A stretch of DNA of 64,000 nucleotides from Nitrosopumilus sp. (GCF_025698945.1 NZ_JAILWM010000001.1:310001-374000), one strand, 5' to 3'. Shown: positions 1-9,346, numbered from the stretch's first letter. Numbers and translations: made by a program. Notes: generated by a model from the letters alone, not told the origin.

Positions 1-1031
1 TTACTGTTAGTAGTACCAAACACAATGTCTGAAGGAATTGGGTATTTTGCATCTATCTGGATACTTTGAAGAGCTCCAGACCATCCCATATAGTATGTTG
101 ATGTTTTACCTTTTGGACCTTTATGCATTAACGCATCATCAATTTCCAATGTTTTTTGTGACATTAACGTGTCCTGAACTATCTTCAGTCGTTCTGGAGT
201 GATCTCGGGGCTGTTTACAAGATTTATGTTCAGATTTCTGTCATTAATCTTCCATGCGATCCAAGTATCAATGGTATCTCCCCTAAGATTTTGTATTACA
301 AACGATGATTTAATGTCAGATATCTCTACATTAGACTCTTCAAAATTAACATATCCAAACATGACTGAAACTGCTATGGCAGAAATGATTAGTGGATAAA
401 CTATCTTCTTATTATTACGTATATGTGGAAGTAATTTTTTATGTTTGTTTTTTACCATCAAAATGTTTTCTGATTGTTGTTTTTGGCTTATATTGATCAA
501 TTTAGATGTGGTTTCATTGAATGTTTGAGTTATAATTTTAGTAAATTTTTTTATTTCTTGTTCGCAAGTATCTGATTGGTTTTTGATTTTTAATTGATCA
601 TTTTTATCCCATGCTTCTTCTTTTAGAATTTCGTGTGTGTTGAATTTTCTGAGTCTTGTTGTGTTTTTTCCATTACTTTCGTAATTCTCTAATTCTTTTG
701 ATTGTTTTGCCATCATCCTTTTTCTAACTTTGGCGTGTTGTTCCTGTAGCATATCTAAGAATGATTCTTTTGTTTTTTCAAGGGTTTCAATTAGTATATC
801 AGATACACATTCCATCTCCTTTTCTAGATCTTTTTGCTTTTGTATCATTTCCTCCAAATCGATATTGTCTGTTTTATGATTGTCTTTCAGCTCCGCCAAA
901 TTATTGTATTTGGTTTTATCAATATCTTTTTTTGTTTGGTGCAACTGGCCTGTTTCTTTGATGTGGTTGTTTTGTTTTTCAGGTGGTTCGTGAATGTGCT
1001 TTAGATTCAAAAAAAAATCATGGATATTCAT
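1..1031 (-). CDS. Partial membrane-anchored protein, possibly a matrixin-type protease
   Basis: The reading frame is open from an ATG at 1031 to the window edge, about 343 codons, so the C-terminus is missing. The first 190 or so residues are highly charged and look coiled coil (many E, K, Q). One hydrophobic segment follows (around YPLIISAIAVSVMFGYV). After it comes an extracellular-looking domain with GDTIDTWIAWKIND and MHKGPKGKTSTYYMGW. The latter resembles, from memory, the pro-region of thaumarchaeal matrixin-like metalloproteases, but no zinc motif lies inside the window, so the function is only a suggestion. It is transcribed away from the PAS gene at 1367. Confidence 0.6.
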   Translation of the reverse strand, partial: MNIHDFFLNLKHIHEPPEKQNNHIKETGQLHQTKKDIDKTKYNNLAELKDNHKTDNIDLEEMIQKQKDLEKEMECVSDILIETLEKTKESFLDMLQEQHAKVRKRMMAKQSKELENYESNGKNTTRLRKFNTHEILKEEAWDKNDQLKIKNQSDTCEQEIKKFTKIITQTFNETTSKLINISQKQQSENILMVKNKHKKLLPHIRNNKKIVYPLIISAIAVSVMFGYVNFEESNVEISDIKSSFVIQNLRGDTIDTWIAWKINDRNLNINLVNSPEITPERLKIVQDTLMSQKTLEIDDALMHKGPKGKTSTYYMGWSGALQSIQIDAKYPIPSDIVFGTTNS

Positions 1032-1256
1032 GATGTGTACATACACTTCATAGTATTTACAATGGATCATTTCCCAAAATTGGGATTTACTATCTAGGTT
1101 TTGTCATATAGTGAGTCTAGTTTAGAATTAGTTGCAATAGTCGTTTCTTTTTAACTTAGTAAGAACATGGTAAAGTATGGACATTACCATATCAAATTCT
1201 AATATCATATTATTATATGATAATATGTCATTTGTTAATCTGTCCCTAGAGGTATT

Positions 1257-1385
1257 GTGACTTCTAGCAACACGGATAAGAAAAGCAAATATGCCTATTA
1301 TTCTGTAAAACAGAAACGTATTGAAACTGCTACTCTTTTAGAACAAGATAGAATTGAAACTAAAGGATGTGTTTTGGGATTATAA
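1257..1385 (+). CDS. Small basic hypothetical protein (42 aa)
   Basis: A GTG-started frame of 42 codons ends in TAA and overlaps the start of the PAS sensor gene by 19 bases, in a different frame. The peptide is Lys/Glu-rich (SVKQKRIETATLLEQDRIET) with no motif. It fills an otherwise empty stretch and could be the first gene of a two-gene transcript with the sensor. An AT-rich promoter-like stretch lies at about 1200-1235. No family recognised. Confidence 0.35.
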   Translation: MTSSNTDKKSKYAYYSVKQKRIETATLLEQDRIETKGCVLGL

Positions 1386-2629
1386 AAATACGATTATTTC
1401 CAATTTTGATAGGTCTAGTAACATGCAGCATATTTGTTTTGTTTGCATATTATACAATACTGATAAATGTCAGTGAAGTAGATAAAGACAAAACAAGAAT
1501 AACAGATCTTATAAAAACCGAGATTTCAATTCAGAATAGAGATCGGCATGTATTTGCAGATATGACTAATGCGTTTTACGCTGCTTCAGAACACATAACA
1601 GAAAAAGAATTTGAAACATTTGTTTCTTATATCATATCAGATATTACGGAATTAAGAAACATTGCGGTGATGCAAGACGAGCAGATAATTAACTCTTACC
1701 CAATAAAGAATATTTTATTGAATACTACAGATAATAGTTTTGATATGGTAATGGTTGATCAAAGACCTACAATTTTGATAAAACATACAGAAAGTGCAGA
1801 TGATGTTACAGTTTTGTTGTTTATTGATCCTGATAGATTTATCTCATTTCCCGATATTTTGCATGATCCTTACAAGGTAGAGATACTTTTTAATGACAAT
1901 ACAATTTATTATCACACGTCATCAAATGATGACTTGTATTTTACTGATAATGAGTTTGAAAATACACTCACTATATATGAAAACATTAGTACATCAGAAT
2001 ACGATGACACACCCCAAATTATGACAATTAGAATTTGGGAGGGTGGTTTTGTCAATTATTTTCATGTGCCAGTAGGAATAGTATTGAGTGGAGTTGTGAT
2101 GTCAGTGTTAACGTCTTTTTTGGCATATCAAAATACCCAAACCAAGACTAAACTGCAAGAAAAAAATAAAGAACTTTCTTACTACAACCATACATTGGAG
2201 GAAAATAAAAAACACATGAAACAACTCCAGTCTCGTTTGCTAGAATCTGATGAAAAACATCGTAATCTGTTTGAGTTGTCTCCATTAGGAATATTTGTAC
2301 TAGATTTGAATGGATATTTCACTTCCTGTAACGGCAAGGCAGTAGAGATATTCGGATATGATAAAAATGACATGATTGGGAAACATTTTACTTTACTTGT
2401 GGCAGAACATGACATCGACAAACAGTCAAAATTATTTGCAAAAGTGTTATCAGATGGGATCATAATGGAGAAACCAGTTTTATGTAAAATGAAAAATGGA
2501 ACTGAATTTCAAATGATAGTCAATGCTAGTGCCATGAAAGACAATAATGCAAAAATATCTGGCGTTATTGCAGTATTGTATTATTCGAATATGCATGAAG
2601 AACTTCAAACATCGCTTTTATCATCATAA
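1367..2629 (+). CDS. Membrane PAS-domain sensor without a kinase domain
   Basis: 420 residues. A membrane helix at about 8-30 and a second at about 234-253 enclose a 200-residue extracellular sensor region. A short coiled coil (QEKNKELSYYNHTLEENKKH) then leads into a PAS domain at about 300-405 (NLFELSPLGIFVLDLNGYF, FGYDKNDMIGKHF). The protein ends there: no histidine kinase, cyclase or methyl-accepting domain follows, so any output must go through a partner. It lies upstream of and co-directional with acetyl-CoA synthetase, whose other flank also carries a PAS gene. The ligand is unknown. Confidence 0.8.
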   Translation: MCFGIIKIRLFPILIGLVTCSIFVLFAYYTILINVSEVDKDKTRITDLIKTEISIQNRDRHVFADMTNAFYAASEHITEKEFETFVSYIISDITELRNIAVMQDEQIINSYPIKNILLNTTDNSFDMVMVDQRPTILIKHTESADDVTVLLFIDPDRFISFPDILHDPYKVEILFNDNTIYYHTSSNDDLYFTDNEFENTLTIYENISTSEYDDTPQIMTIRIWEGGFVNYFHVPVGIVLSGVVMSVLTSFLAYQNTQTKTKLQEKNKELSYYNHTLEENKKHMKQLQSRLLESDEKHRNLFELSPLGIFVLDLNGYFTSCNGKAVEIFGYDKNDMIGKHFTLLVAEHDIDKQSKLFAKVLSDGIIMEKPVLCKMKNGTEFQMIVNASAMKDNNAKISGVIAVLYYSNMHEELQTSLLSS

Positions 2630-2719
2630 AATTAAATTTTGTAATCCTGATTCTAATAAAACCTGCAAATTCAATCTGTTCTTTAACATTTAGAAAGATC
2701 CGAGTTCATACACTTTTTG

Positions 2720-4636
2720 ATGTCTGAGAAATATGAGATTGGATTAGGCAATCACAATTCAGATATTCGAAAAAGCGCAAATTCTGATTTTGTTTCATTT
2801 TGGGCAGATCAGGCAAAGAATCTCTCTTGGTTTTCCACTTGGAATTCTACTCTTGATTGGAATCCTCCATTTGCTAGATGGTTCTCTGGAGGCACGATTA
2901 ATGCCTCCTATAATGCTCTTGATATTCATCAGAAAAACAGGGCTTCAAAACCTGCCATATTATGGGAGGGTGAAGATGGCGAATCCCGAATTATAACATA
3001 CCGTGAAATGTTTATTGAGGTTCAGAAATTCTCAAATGTTCTAAAATCACTTGGAGTCAAAAAAGGAGATAGAATCACCATTTATCTTCCAATGGTTCCA
3101 GAATTGCCAATTGCAATGCTTGCTTGTGCAAGAATTGGTGCAATCCATACGGTGGTCTTTTCAGGATTTAGTGCATCATCAATTAAAGACAGAATTGAGG
3201 ATTCTCATTCCAAAGTAATCATCACTGCTGATGGTGGATACAGAAGAGGAAAAATTTTAAAGCTCAAAGAAGTAATTGATGAGGCAATTCAGGACTTTGA
3301 TTTTGTTGAACATGTTGTAGTTCTAGAGCGAACAAAAAATGATATTACAATGAATTCTAAAGATAAGCTTTGGGATAAATTAATGAGTAATGCCTCTGAA
3401 GTTTGTGATGCTGAAAAATTAGACAGCACCCATCCTCTTTACATTCTGTATACTTCTGGAACTACTGGGAAACCAAAAGGGGTATTGCATGGAACAGGAG
3501 GATATCTTACTCATTTGTATTCTACATTCAAGTGGGCTTTTGACATAAAAGATTCTGATGTGTTTTTCTGTACAGCGGATATTGGATGGGTTACAGGACA
3601 TAGCTATGTTGTCTATGCTCCGCTACTTCATGGTGCAACAGAGATTATGTATGAAGGTGCGCCTGACTATCCTGATCCATCAAGGATGTGGGAAATATTG
3701 CAAAAATACAAAGCTACAATTTTTTACACAACTCCAACTGCACTTAGAATGTTTATGAAGTTTGGAGATGATATTCCAAACTCTTTTGATTTATCATCAC
3801 TTCGATTACTTGGAACAGTTGGTGAGCCAATTAATCCTGAAGTTTGGAAATGGTATTTCAAAACAATTGGGAAAGAAAAATGTCCAATTATTGATACATG
3901 GTGGCAAACTGAAACAGGAGGTATGTTAATTTCTCCTCTTCCTGGCCTGGAGACAATTCCGCTAAAGCCTGGCTCTGGAACTCTGCCTATCCCAGGTGTG
4001 GATATTGCAGTAGTTGATGAAAACGGAGAAGACGTTCCGGCAAACACAAAGGGATATCTTGTAATTAGAAATCCCTGGCCTGGAATGCTTTTGACCCTTT
4101 GGGGCGATGATGAGAAATATCAAAAAGTCTACTGGTCAAAATATGAAAATTGCTACTATCCAGGCGACTATGCACTAAAAGATGAAGATGGATATCTTTG
4201 GCTGCTTGGACGAGCAGATGATGTCCTAAAAGTTGCAGGACACAGAATAGGAACAGCAGAACTAGAAAGTTGCATTGTATCTCATGGTGATGTGGCAGAA
4301 GCTGCAGTTTGTGGAATTCCTGATGATGTAAAAGGTGAAGTAATAATTGCATTTGCAGTTCTCAAAGAAGGATTGACAAGCTCAGTTGAGCTTGAAAAGG
4401 AATTATCTGAAAAGATACGTAACGATATTGGTGCAATTGCAACTCCAAAACAAATCTACTTTGTTTCACGTCTTCCCAAAACACGTAGCGGAAAAATTAT
4501 GCGAAGATTACTAAAGGCAATTGCAAACAATGAAAAAATTGGTGATATCAGTACACTTGAAGACGGGGCTGCAGTAAATGAGATTCAAATTGCATTTGAT
4601 GAGATTAAAAAATCAATTGAAAAAAACACAAAATAG
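2720..4636 (+). CDS. acs: AMP-forming acetyl-CoA synthetase
   Basis: 638 residues, the usual length for Acs. It activates acetate (or a related short acid) with ATP and CoA via an acyl-adenylate. Adenylation motifs are in order: YTSGTTGKPKGVLHG (P-loop-like), WWQTETGG, the YPGDYALKDEDGYLWLLGR hinge region, and a C-terminal PKTRSGKIMRR whose Lys is the catalytic and usually acetylation-controlled residue. The ATG at 2720 is chosen over the adjacent TTG at 2717. Its stop is separated by one base from that of the convergent PAS gene. Propionate or 3-hydroxypropionate activity cannot be excluded from sequence. Confidence 0.93.
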   Translation: MSEKYEIGLGNHNSDIRKSANSDFVSFWADQAKNLSWFSTWNSTLDWNPPFARWFSGGTINASYNALDIHQKNRASKPAILWEGEDGESRIITYREMFIEVQKFSNVLKSLGVKKGDRITIYLPMVPELPIAMLACARIGAIHTVVFSGFSASSIKDRIEDSHSKVIITADGGYRRGKILKLKEVIDEAIQDFDFVEHVVVLERTKNDITMNSKDKLWDKLMSNASEVCDAEKLDSTHPLYILYTSGTTGKPKGVLHGTGGYLTHLYSTFKWAFDIKDSDVFFCTADIGWVTGHSYVVYAPLLHGATEIMYEGAPDYPDPSRMWEILQKYKATIFYTTPTALRMFMKFGDDIPNSFDLSSLRLLGTVGEPINPEVWKWYFKTIGKEKCPIIDTWWQTETGGMLISPLPGLETIPLKPGSGTLPIPGVDIAVVDENGEDVPANTKGYLVIRNPWPGMLLTLWGDDEKYQKVYWSKYENCYYPGDYALKDEDGYLWLLGRADDVLKVAGHRIGTAELESCIVSHGDVAEAAVCGIPDDVKGEVIIAFAVLKEGLTSSVELEKELSEKIRNDIGAIATPKQIYFVSRLPKTRSGKIMRRLLKAIANNEKIGDISTLEDGAAVNEIQIAFDEIKKSIEKNTK

Positions 4637-4637
4637 T

Positions 4638-5171
4638 TTATTTATTTTTTAATTCCTTTAGATCCACTGCAAGTAACATTTCAAACATTTTCTTTAATCC
4701 GTCATACTCTGACTTTGAACCCTTATCTAGATTATCGTATTCTTTTTCTTTAATTTCATCTAATCTGTTATTTGCATCATGAAAAAATTCCTCATATTCT
4801 TGAATTTTTTTTTCAGTCATCTCAGACAAATTAAAAATCACAGTATTACTGCCGATCAAATTATCATTTTCATCATAAAGGCTAGTTGCTTGCAGCAAGC
4901 CCGGAAAAGTTGTACCGTCTTGTCTTTTGAAGGTGATTTTTCTATCTGTGACTTTGCCTGTATCAAACCAAGTTTTAAGAGAATCATTCATCTCTGACCA
5001 TGATTCTTTTGGAACATGCTCAAATATTGGCCTGCCTAATATCTCTGATTTTGCATATCCTAGGTTTGCCGCATATGTGGAATTGCAATCAAGAATTACT
5101 CCAATTGAGTTTACTCTCCTCCACATTATTGGAGCATCTTTGAGCGTCTTTCTTGCTTCTGTTTGAGGCAT
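4638..5171 (-). CDS. Soluble PAS-domain protein
   Basis: 177 residues with a single PAS/PAC fold at about 12-125: RRVNSIGVILDCNSTYAANL, LGYAKSEILGRPIFEHV, and a PAC part FKRQDGTTFPGLLQATSLYDE. A charged coiled-coil tail follows. No membrane segment or output domain is present. It is convergent with acs, with a single base between the stop codons. Likely a small signalling or adaptor protein; ligand and partner unknown. Confidence 0.82.
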   Translation of the reverse strand: MPQTEARKTLKDAPIMWRRVNSIGVILDCNSTYAANLGYAKSEILGRPIFEHVPKESWSEMNDSLKTWFDTGKVTDRKITFKRQDGTTFPGLLQATSLYDENDNLIGSNTVIFNLSEMTEKKIQEYEEFFHDANNRLDEIKEKEYDNLDKGSKSEYDGLKKMFEMLLAVDLKELKNK

Positions 5172-5212
5172 TTTATAAAATTGGAATGACTAGTAATTAA
5201 ACTCAAATAATT

Positions 5213-6235
5213 TTAAAACCACTTATCCAAGTTCTGGCTTTTTTTCTCTAGTGCTTTTTTTAGTCTGTTAAGGGTTGATGCAACCCTGTCTTCAGAGAAA
5301 CTCCTCTCTTTTACCAAATAGTTTGTAATTGCATCATAGTCGATTTTATCAAAAATAATTTCATCAACATCTGCAACATCTGGATTCAAAAATATCTGTC
5401 TGATTGCATCATAGTCAATCTCTTGTAGTTGCTCTTGAATTTGTGGAATATCTTCTAATCTTGAATACTGCTTTATCATCTTTAGTGCTGTCTTTGGACC
5501 AATTCTTTCAAAACCATTTGGATTAAAGTCTGTTCCAATCAAAATTCCAACATCAATTAATTCTTCTCGTGTTAGACCTAATTCATCTAGTGTTTTTTGT
5601 GTCTCTATAATTTCTGGCAAAATATCGATGTATGTGTTTCTATTTGGAATCTTTCTTCTTCCACTGTTTGTAAAATTTCTCACCAGTCTTTTTGCACCAC
5701 ATAAAATAGAATCAAAGTCCTGACTTGCAGATGCATATGCTTGTCCTGTGTTTGTTAGATGTGCAGCTGTTGCTTCTCCTTCTGATGGTGCTTCAATATA
5801 CGGGATTCCAAAATAAGATAGCAATTCTTTTGATTCTTTGACCATTCCATCTTTCATGCTGGTTGTTTGCTGTGCATATTTTCTTGCATCCTCAATATTT
5901 CCTTCTGCAATTGCTTTTTCGTATTTTATAGTGGCATCTCGCTTAATCTGCTTTCTGCGTTCAATCTCTGCGGTTTTTAGAGATGGTGGCTTGCCATCAA
6001 ACACATAGACTGGCTTTATCCCCAAAGACAAAAAGTTCACATTCCTGTAAAGCAATCCGCTCAAATGACTGGTGATTCTTCCTTCTGAATCTGATAATTG
6101 TAATCCGTCTGGACCTCTAATGCTTGCTAGAAACTGGTAAATTGCATTGTATGCATCAATTGCAATTACTTTGTTTGAGAATGCCTCAAGTGTGGTCTTT
6201 TCTCTTACAACTAAGTCTTTTAGGTTTAATCCCAT
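5213..6235 (-). CDS. fen: Flap endonuclease 1 (FEN-1)
   Basis: 340 residues, normal for archaeal FEN-1. It removes 5' flaps during Okazaki fragment maturation and repair. The N domain starts [30 protein letters not shown] with the first metal-binding Asp; the I domain carries [15 protein letters not shown] and the acidic [10 protein letters not shown] helix-hairpin-helix region follows ([24 protein letters not shown]). The last residues, SQNLDKWF, are a PCNA-interacting PIP box. All expected acidic active-site residues appear present. Divergently transcribed from the small gene at 6338. Confidence 0.95.
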   Translation of the reverse strand: MGLNLKDLVVREKTTLEAFSNKVIAIDAYNAIYQFLASIRGPDGLQLSDSEGRITSHLSGLLYRNVNFLSLGIKPVYVFDGKPPSLKTAEIERRKQIKRDATIKYEKAIAEGNIEDARKYAQQTTSMKDGMVKESKELLSYFGIPYIEAPSEGEATAAHLTNTGQAYASASQDFDSILCGAKRLVRNFTNSGRRKIPNRNTYIDILPEIIETQKTLDELGLTREELIDVGILIGTDFNPNGFERIGPKTALKMIKQYSRLEDIPQIQEQLQEIDYDAIRQIFLNPDVADVDEIIFDKIDYDAITNYLVKERSFSEDRVASTLNRLKKALEKKSQNLDKWF

Positions 6236-6337
6236 TGAAGTTCATTGGATTTTTGTTCTATTTTGTGTTTATCCTTTTGAATAGATCGATTTTCCTAAAA
6301 TCGTTTTTAATATGTGAGGAAATATTTTCAAAATATT

Positions 6338-6604
6338 GTGGCAAAGATGAACATCTCTTCCCAGTTGGAAGAAAAAATTTTTGATTTAAAGACAGATTCT
6401 GATGGAATGATTGCCAAGATTGTTTCCTATTTTCCTCTTTCTGAGAGTGAAAGAAAAGAAATCCTTTCATCTTTGGGATCTGATTCTTTTGTTAATTTCT
6501 CGTCTATCTTTTTAGACACTGTCTCTGAAGAAGAATGGAACAAAACTAAAGAGCAGATCATAAAAAAATTCCATGATGAACTATTTGATATTGATAACAT
6601 CTAG
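6338..6604 (+). CDS. Conserved-looking hypothetical protein (88 aa)
   Basis: An acidic, helical protein of 88 residues with no cysteine motif or membrane segment (MNISSQLEEKIFDLK, SDSFVNFSSIFLDTV). Three starts are possible: GTG 6314, GTG 6338 and ATG 6347. GTG 6338 is preferred because a TTTTTAATA box at 6304-6312 lies about 26 bases upstream, as for a leaderless transcript. It sits between FEN-1 and tRNA-Ser. Function unknown. Confidence 0.6.
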   Translation: MAKMNISSQLEEKIFDLKTDSDGMIAKIVSYFPLSESERKEILSSLGSDSFVNFSSIFLDTVSEEEWNKTKEQIIKKFHDELFDIDNI

Positions 6605-6653
6605 TAAACTATTTTCTAATTTGCTTTATTATGGAGAAAATCTCAGAATAGAT

Positions 6654-6735
6654 GCCGGGATAGCCAAGTGGTACGGCGGCCGTCTCGAAAACGGCTACGC
6701 GCAAGCGTGCAGGGGTTCGAATCCCTTTCCCGGCG
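6654..6735 (+). tRNA. tRNA-Ser (anticodon CGA)
   Basis: A complete type II cloverleaf. The acceptor stem GCCGGGA (6654-6660) pairs with TCCCGGC (6728-6734), with discriminator G at 6735. The anticodon arm GCCGT-CTCGAAA-ACGGC gives CGA, reading UCG serine codons. A long variable arm (TACGCGCAAGCGTGC) is typical of tRNA-Ser, and the T arm has the TTCGAAT loop. No CCA is encoded and no intron is seen. Confidence 0.96.
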
Positions 6736-6798
6736 CGCTTAACATCATAAAATATGATCTAAAATCTTGAACTAAAATGTATAATTATTTTTAAAGAC

Positions 6799-7269
6799 TC
6801 ATCTTTCATTGATTCCTGTCTTATCTCCTAACAAATTCTTACTAAATGATAGTCCTGATTGTTCAAAACCAAGACCTTTGTAGAACTTGTGAGAATCTTT
6901 TCTCTGATTGCCTGATTCTAAACGTATTCTATAACAGTTCTTCTTTCCTATCTCAATACATTTTGCAATTAATTTTTTACCTACGCCTGAAAACCTGTGC
7001 TTCTTTTTTACAACCAGTTCTGGAATATACATCTCAAACTTTGCATGATTTAATCTCCTAAGAAATATGATACTTACCAGTCCTACAATCTCTGAATCTA
7101 TCTCTGCAATTAGGATGAGTTTTGACGGATCTAAAAAATAATCCTTAATCTTGTTCTTGAATACTGTGATTTCTTTATTGTCAATTGGTTCTGGTCTCCC
7201 TAACTCGTAGAGAAGTTCTAAAATTGAAGGAATGTCTTTTTCAGTTGCTTTTCTAATATTCAATCTCAT
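6799..7269 (-). CDS. GNAT-family N-acetyltransferase
   Basis: 156 residues covering one GNAT domain: N-terminal LNIRKATEKDIPSILELL, central sheet ILIAEIDSEIVGLVSIIFL, the acetyl-CoA-binding region VVKKKHRFSGVGKKLIAKCIEIG (the usual R/QxxGxG/A signature is RFSGVG), and the C-terminal SHKFYKGLGFEQSGL. The substrate cannot be read from sequence; a small molecule or protein N-terminus are both possible. Single gene, tail to tail with the tRNA. Confidence 0.85.
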   Translation of the reverse strand: MRLNIRKATEKDIPSILELLYELGRPEPIDNKEITVFKNKIKDYFLDPSKLILIAEIDSEIVGLVSIIFLRRLNHAKFEMYIPELVVKKKHRFSGVGKKLIAKCIEIGKKNCYRIRLESGNQRKDSHKFYKGLGFEQSGLSFSKNLLGDKTGINER

Positions 7270-7399
7270 ATATTATTGTCTTTGAAATTTTTAAACTGCA
7301 CCATTGATTCTATAATTGAATCAAACATAATTCTATCCATTTAGAACATCTGTACGTGTCTATAATTCCTTTAAATGGCTATTTTTTGACCTGTTTTTA

Positions 7400-7646
7400 A
7401 TGAGAAAAATAACTACATCGACACTTCTAATGACTTCGATACTTTTCTCAACTATGTCGTTTGCTTTTGCTGACTCTGTTCAGGAAAAATTCGAGTTTGC
7501 TTTTTCCCTTGAGGAAACATTGGGTCACTTTTGGGCACGAGCAAAATCTTGATGATAAAAATGCTGAACTTGCATTGATTTATGATGGTGTGGATGTTGA
7601 TTATGCTGGTGAATGCAAAGATTTACCAATTCGTGCTGGCCAATAA
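7400..7646 (+). pseudogene. Frameshifted gene for a small secreted protein
   Basis: The frame opened by the ATG at 7400 encodes a signal peptide (MRKITTSTLLMTSILF... ending SFAFADS) and then FEFAFSLEETLGHFWA before stopping at 7552. The neighbouring frame continues, without a start of its own, as EQNLDDKNAELALIYDG to a TAA at 7646. The two halves join naturally at about 7538 (ETLGHFWA-x-EQNLDDKNAELAL), suggesting loss of two bases or gain of one. This looks like a broken copy of a secreted thaumarchaeal protein. A sequencing error would give the same picture. Confidence 0.6.
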
Positions 7647-7650
7647 TTGA

Positions 7651-7788
7651 TTAACTTTTTTGCTCATCTTTGATGTTTTGTTTTAATTCTTCGTAGGATT
7701 CCAAATATTCTTTTTTCATAAGGTTCTCAGGCTTTGTCTTGTTATTTTTATTAATTTGTTGAGTCTGTTTGTTTTGTTTTTTTGTCAT
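7651..7788 (-). CDS. Small Lys/Gln-rich protein (45 aa)
   Basis: A complete ATG-to-TAA frame of 46 codons running toward the frameshifted gene. The peptide is very basic and polar at the N-terminus (MTKKQNKQTQQINKNNK), then has a helical acidic stretch (MKKEYLESYEELKQNIKDE). No family recognised. Lysine-rich miniproteins of this kind recur in the window, for example at 30980. Confidence 0.5.
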   Translation of the reverse strand: MTKKQNKQTQQINKNNKTKPENLMKKEYLESYEELKQNIKDEQKS

Positions 7789-7977
7789 GGTTGCCTTACA
7801 CACTTCTATCTAATATAGAGCACATATTCTATATGGCATGCTATCTAAATTTGTTCATTTAACACAAAATATGAATTTCTAAAAATATCATTTACATCAT
7901 TCCTACAAATTTCTAAATTAACTCGAATCAACAATTGCATTCAAAATGTTTAAAATTGCATTCAAATCAGGGCAATC

Positions 7978-8163
7978 ATGACTGATAAAACTAGTTCAAA
8001 AATTGAACAATCCGGCATTTCAAATGCTGAATTAATTGCACATTTTAGAGAAAAATGTAAGATTTGTGGTCATCATAGAATCATGCATGATGAAGCAGGA
8101 AAATGTGAAGGTGTAATGAATAAACCATGTACTAGTGGATGCGATTCATTTGAATCTGAATGA
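7978..8163 (+). CDS. Small zinc-binding protein (61 aa)
   Basis: 61 residues with a likely zinc site made of CKICGHHRIMHDEAGKC and CTSGC. The arrangement CxxCxHHxxxH is typical of small archaeal zinc proteins. A TTTAAAA box near 7950 lies about 27 bases before the ATG, consistent with a leaderless message. Role unknown; nucleic-acid or protein binding is the usual guess for such modules. Confidence 0.75.
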   Translation: MTDKTSSKIEQSGISNAELIAHFREKCKICGHHRIMHDEAGKCEGVMNKPCTSGCDSFESE

Positions 8164-8193
8164 GGAATTAAAAATTTTTACAATCTTTATTAG

Positions 8194-8862
8194 ATGATTT
8201 TTTCCATAATATTTGTGGATTCAGAAAAAAAAGAAGAAAAGATCTATCCATTAGGATATGAACCTAAAGTAATTCCTGAAACAACTGATCCAAATGTTCG
8301 AAATCAATTACTTGATTTTATTTTACAGTCAGGACCATCTGAAGTTGTAGACACTGATTTGTTTGCAGTAATGGCAAAGAGACGTTCTACTAGAAAATTT
8401 TTAGATAAACCTGTGGAGACTACAAAGATTGATAAGATAATTGCAGCAGCTGATACTGCTCCTACGGCAGGAAACTTTCAAGGGTTTGAAATTTTTTATG
8501 TCAAAAGTCCTGAGAAGAAAAAACTTCTAGTTGAAGCATGCAATAAACAACCATATGTTGATGCACCTGTTGTTTTAGTTTTTTGCAAAAATCCGTCTAG
8601 AGTTAAATTTGATTTTCCTGATTATGTTTTAAAAAAATTTGCAATACAAGATGCAACCCTTGCTGCAGGTTATTCTCAATTAGCAGCCCAAGCATTAGGA
8701 TTAAGCTCAATCTGGATTGGAATGTTTGATGAACAGAAGGTAATGGATATTTTAGGAACAGACCTTGTCCCATCATCTGTTTTGTGTATTGGTTATCCAA
8801 AGCAAACAAAATTCCCCAAGCCAAGAAGAAATCTCAAAGACTTGGTACATGTTTCTTGGTAA
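8194..8862 (+). CDS. Nitroreductase-family flavoprotein
   Basis: 222 residues. The FMN-binding nitroreductase fold is visible from FAVMAKRRSTRKFLDKPVE (Arg/Ser FMN phosphate site) through AADTAPTAGNFQGFEIFYV to the C-terminal GLSSIWIGMFDEQKVMDILG and SVLCIGYPKQ. The family reduces nitro compounds, quinones or flavins with NAD(P)H, or carries out flavin-dependent dehalogenation; the substrate cannot be told here. The start is uncertain between ATG 8194 and an in-frame GTG at about 8212, where the residues become polar. Confidence 0.88.
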   Translation: MIFSIIFVDSEKKEEKIYPLGYEPKVIPETTDPNVRNQLLDFILQSGPSEVVDTDLFAVMAKRRSTRKFLDKPVETTKIDKIIAAADTAPTAGNFQGFEIFYVKSPEKKKLLVEACNKQPYVDAPVVLVFCKNPSRVKFDFPDYVLKKFAIQDATLAAGYSQLAAQALGLSSIWIGMFDEQKVMDILGTDLVPSSVLCIGYPKQTKFPKPRRNLKDLVHVSW

Positions 8863-8914
8863 GCTTTACCTAAAATTATTGATCTTTAAATAATAAAGAA
8901 TATTTGCTAAATTT

Positions 8915-9148
8915 ATGACGGATGCATATGTTATGCTAAATTGCGAGCTTGGTGCAGAAGCAGAAATCATTGAAAAACTCAAAGAACTTGAACAAGTCAA
9001 AGATGTCTTTGAAACTATTGGAACTCATGATATGTTGGTAAAATTACAGGCTGAAAACTTTGAAAAGATTAGGGAGATTATCTCCTGGAATATTCAAAAA
9101 CTCGACAAAGTACGATCAACTGCAACCCTCATAAAAAAAGATAATTAA
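8915..9148 (+). CDS. Stand-alone Lrp/AsnC ligand-binding (RAM) domain
   Basis: 77 residues forming only the effector-binding half of an Lrp/AsnC regulator: AYVMLNCELGAEAEIIEKLKEL, VKDVFETIGTHDMLVKLQAENF, then the last helix and strand. No helix-turn-helix is present. Such proteins form rings that bind amino acids and may modulate full-length Lrp proteins; one is encoded at 41491. Co-directional with the small gene at 9170, 21 bases downstream. Confidence 0.85.
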   Translation: MTDAYVMLNCELGAEAEIIEKLKELEQVKDVFETIGTHDMLVKLQAENFEKIREIISWNIQKLDKVRSTATLIKKDN

Positions 9149-9169
9149 GATTAATTCCAAATTATTCCT

Positions 9170-9346
9170 ATGGTTGATGAACAAAATGAGATTGAAAAAC
9201 TCATTGACAATATGATTTCTAGTGGTGATGAACTTGTTGCTAATCTTAAAACTGTCTTACCTAATTCATTAGCTGAATCTATGGTGATGTTTCATGAATC
9301 AAATGTTACAAATCTTAAGAAAATAAAGGCATTTTTGAATAAATAA
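9170..9346 (+). CDS. Small acidic hypothetical protein (58 aa)
   Basis: A 58-residue frame starts at an ATG 21 bases after the RAM-domain gene and is probably cotranscribed with it. Sequence features are an acidic helix (VDEQNEIEKLIDNM) followed by DELVANLKTVLPNSLAES and a basic C-terminus. There are no cysteines or membrane segments. No family recognised. Confidence 0.6.
   Translation: MVDEQNEIEKLIDNMISSGDELVANLKTVLPNSLAESMVMFHESNVTNLKKIKAFLNK

Noticed and set aside
2717-2719. TTG start of acs one codon upstream
   Set aside because: The adjacent ATG at 2720 is the simpler start and gives the usual Acs N-terminus.
3724-4047. 107-residue minus-strand frame inside acs
   Set aside because: Lies wholly within a strongly supported acetyl-CoA synthetase and shows no motif.
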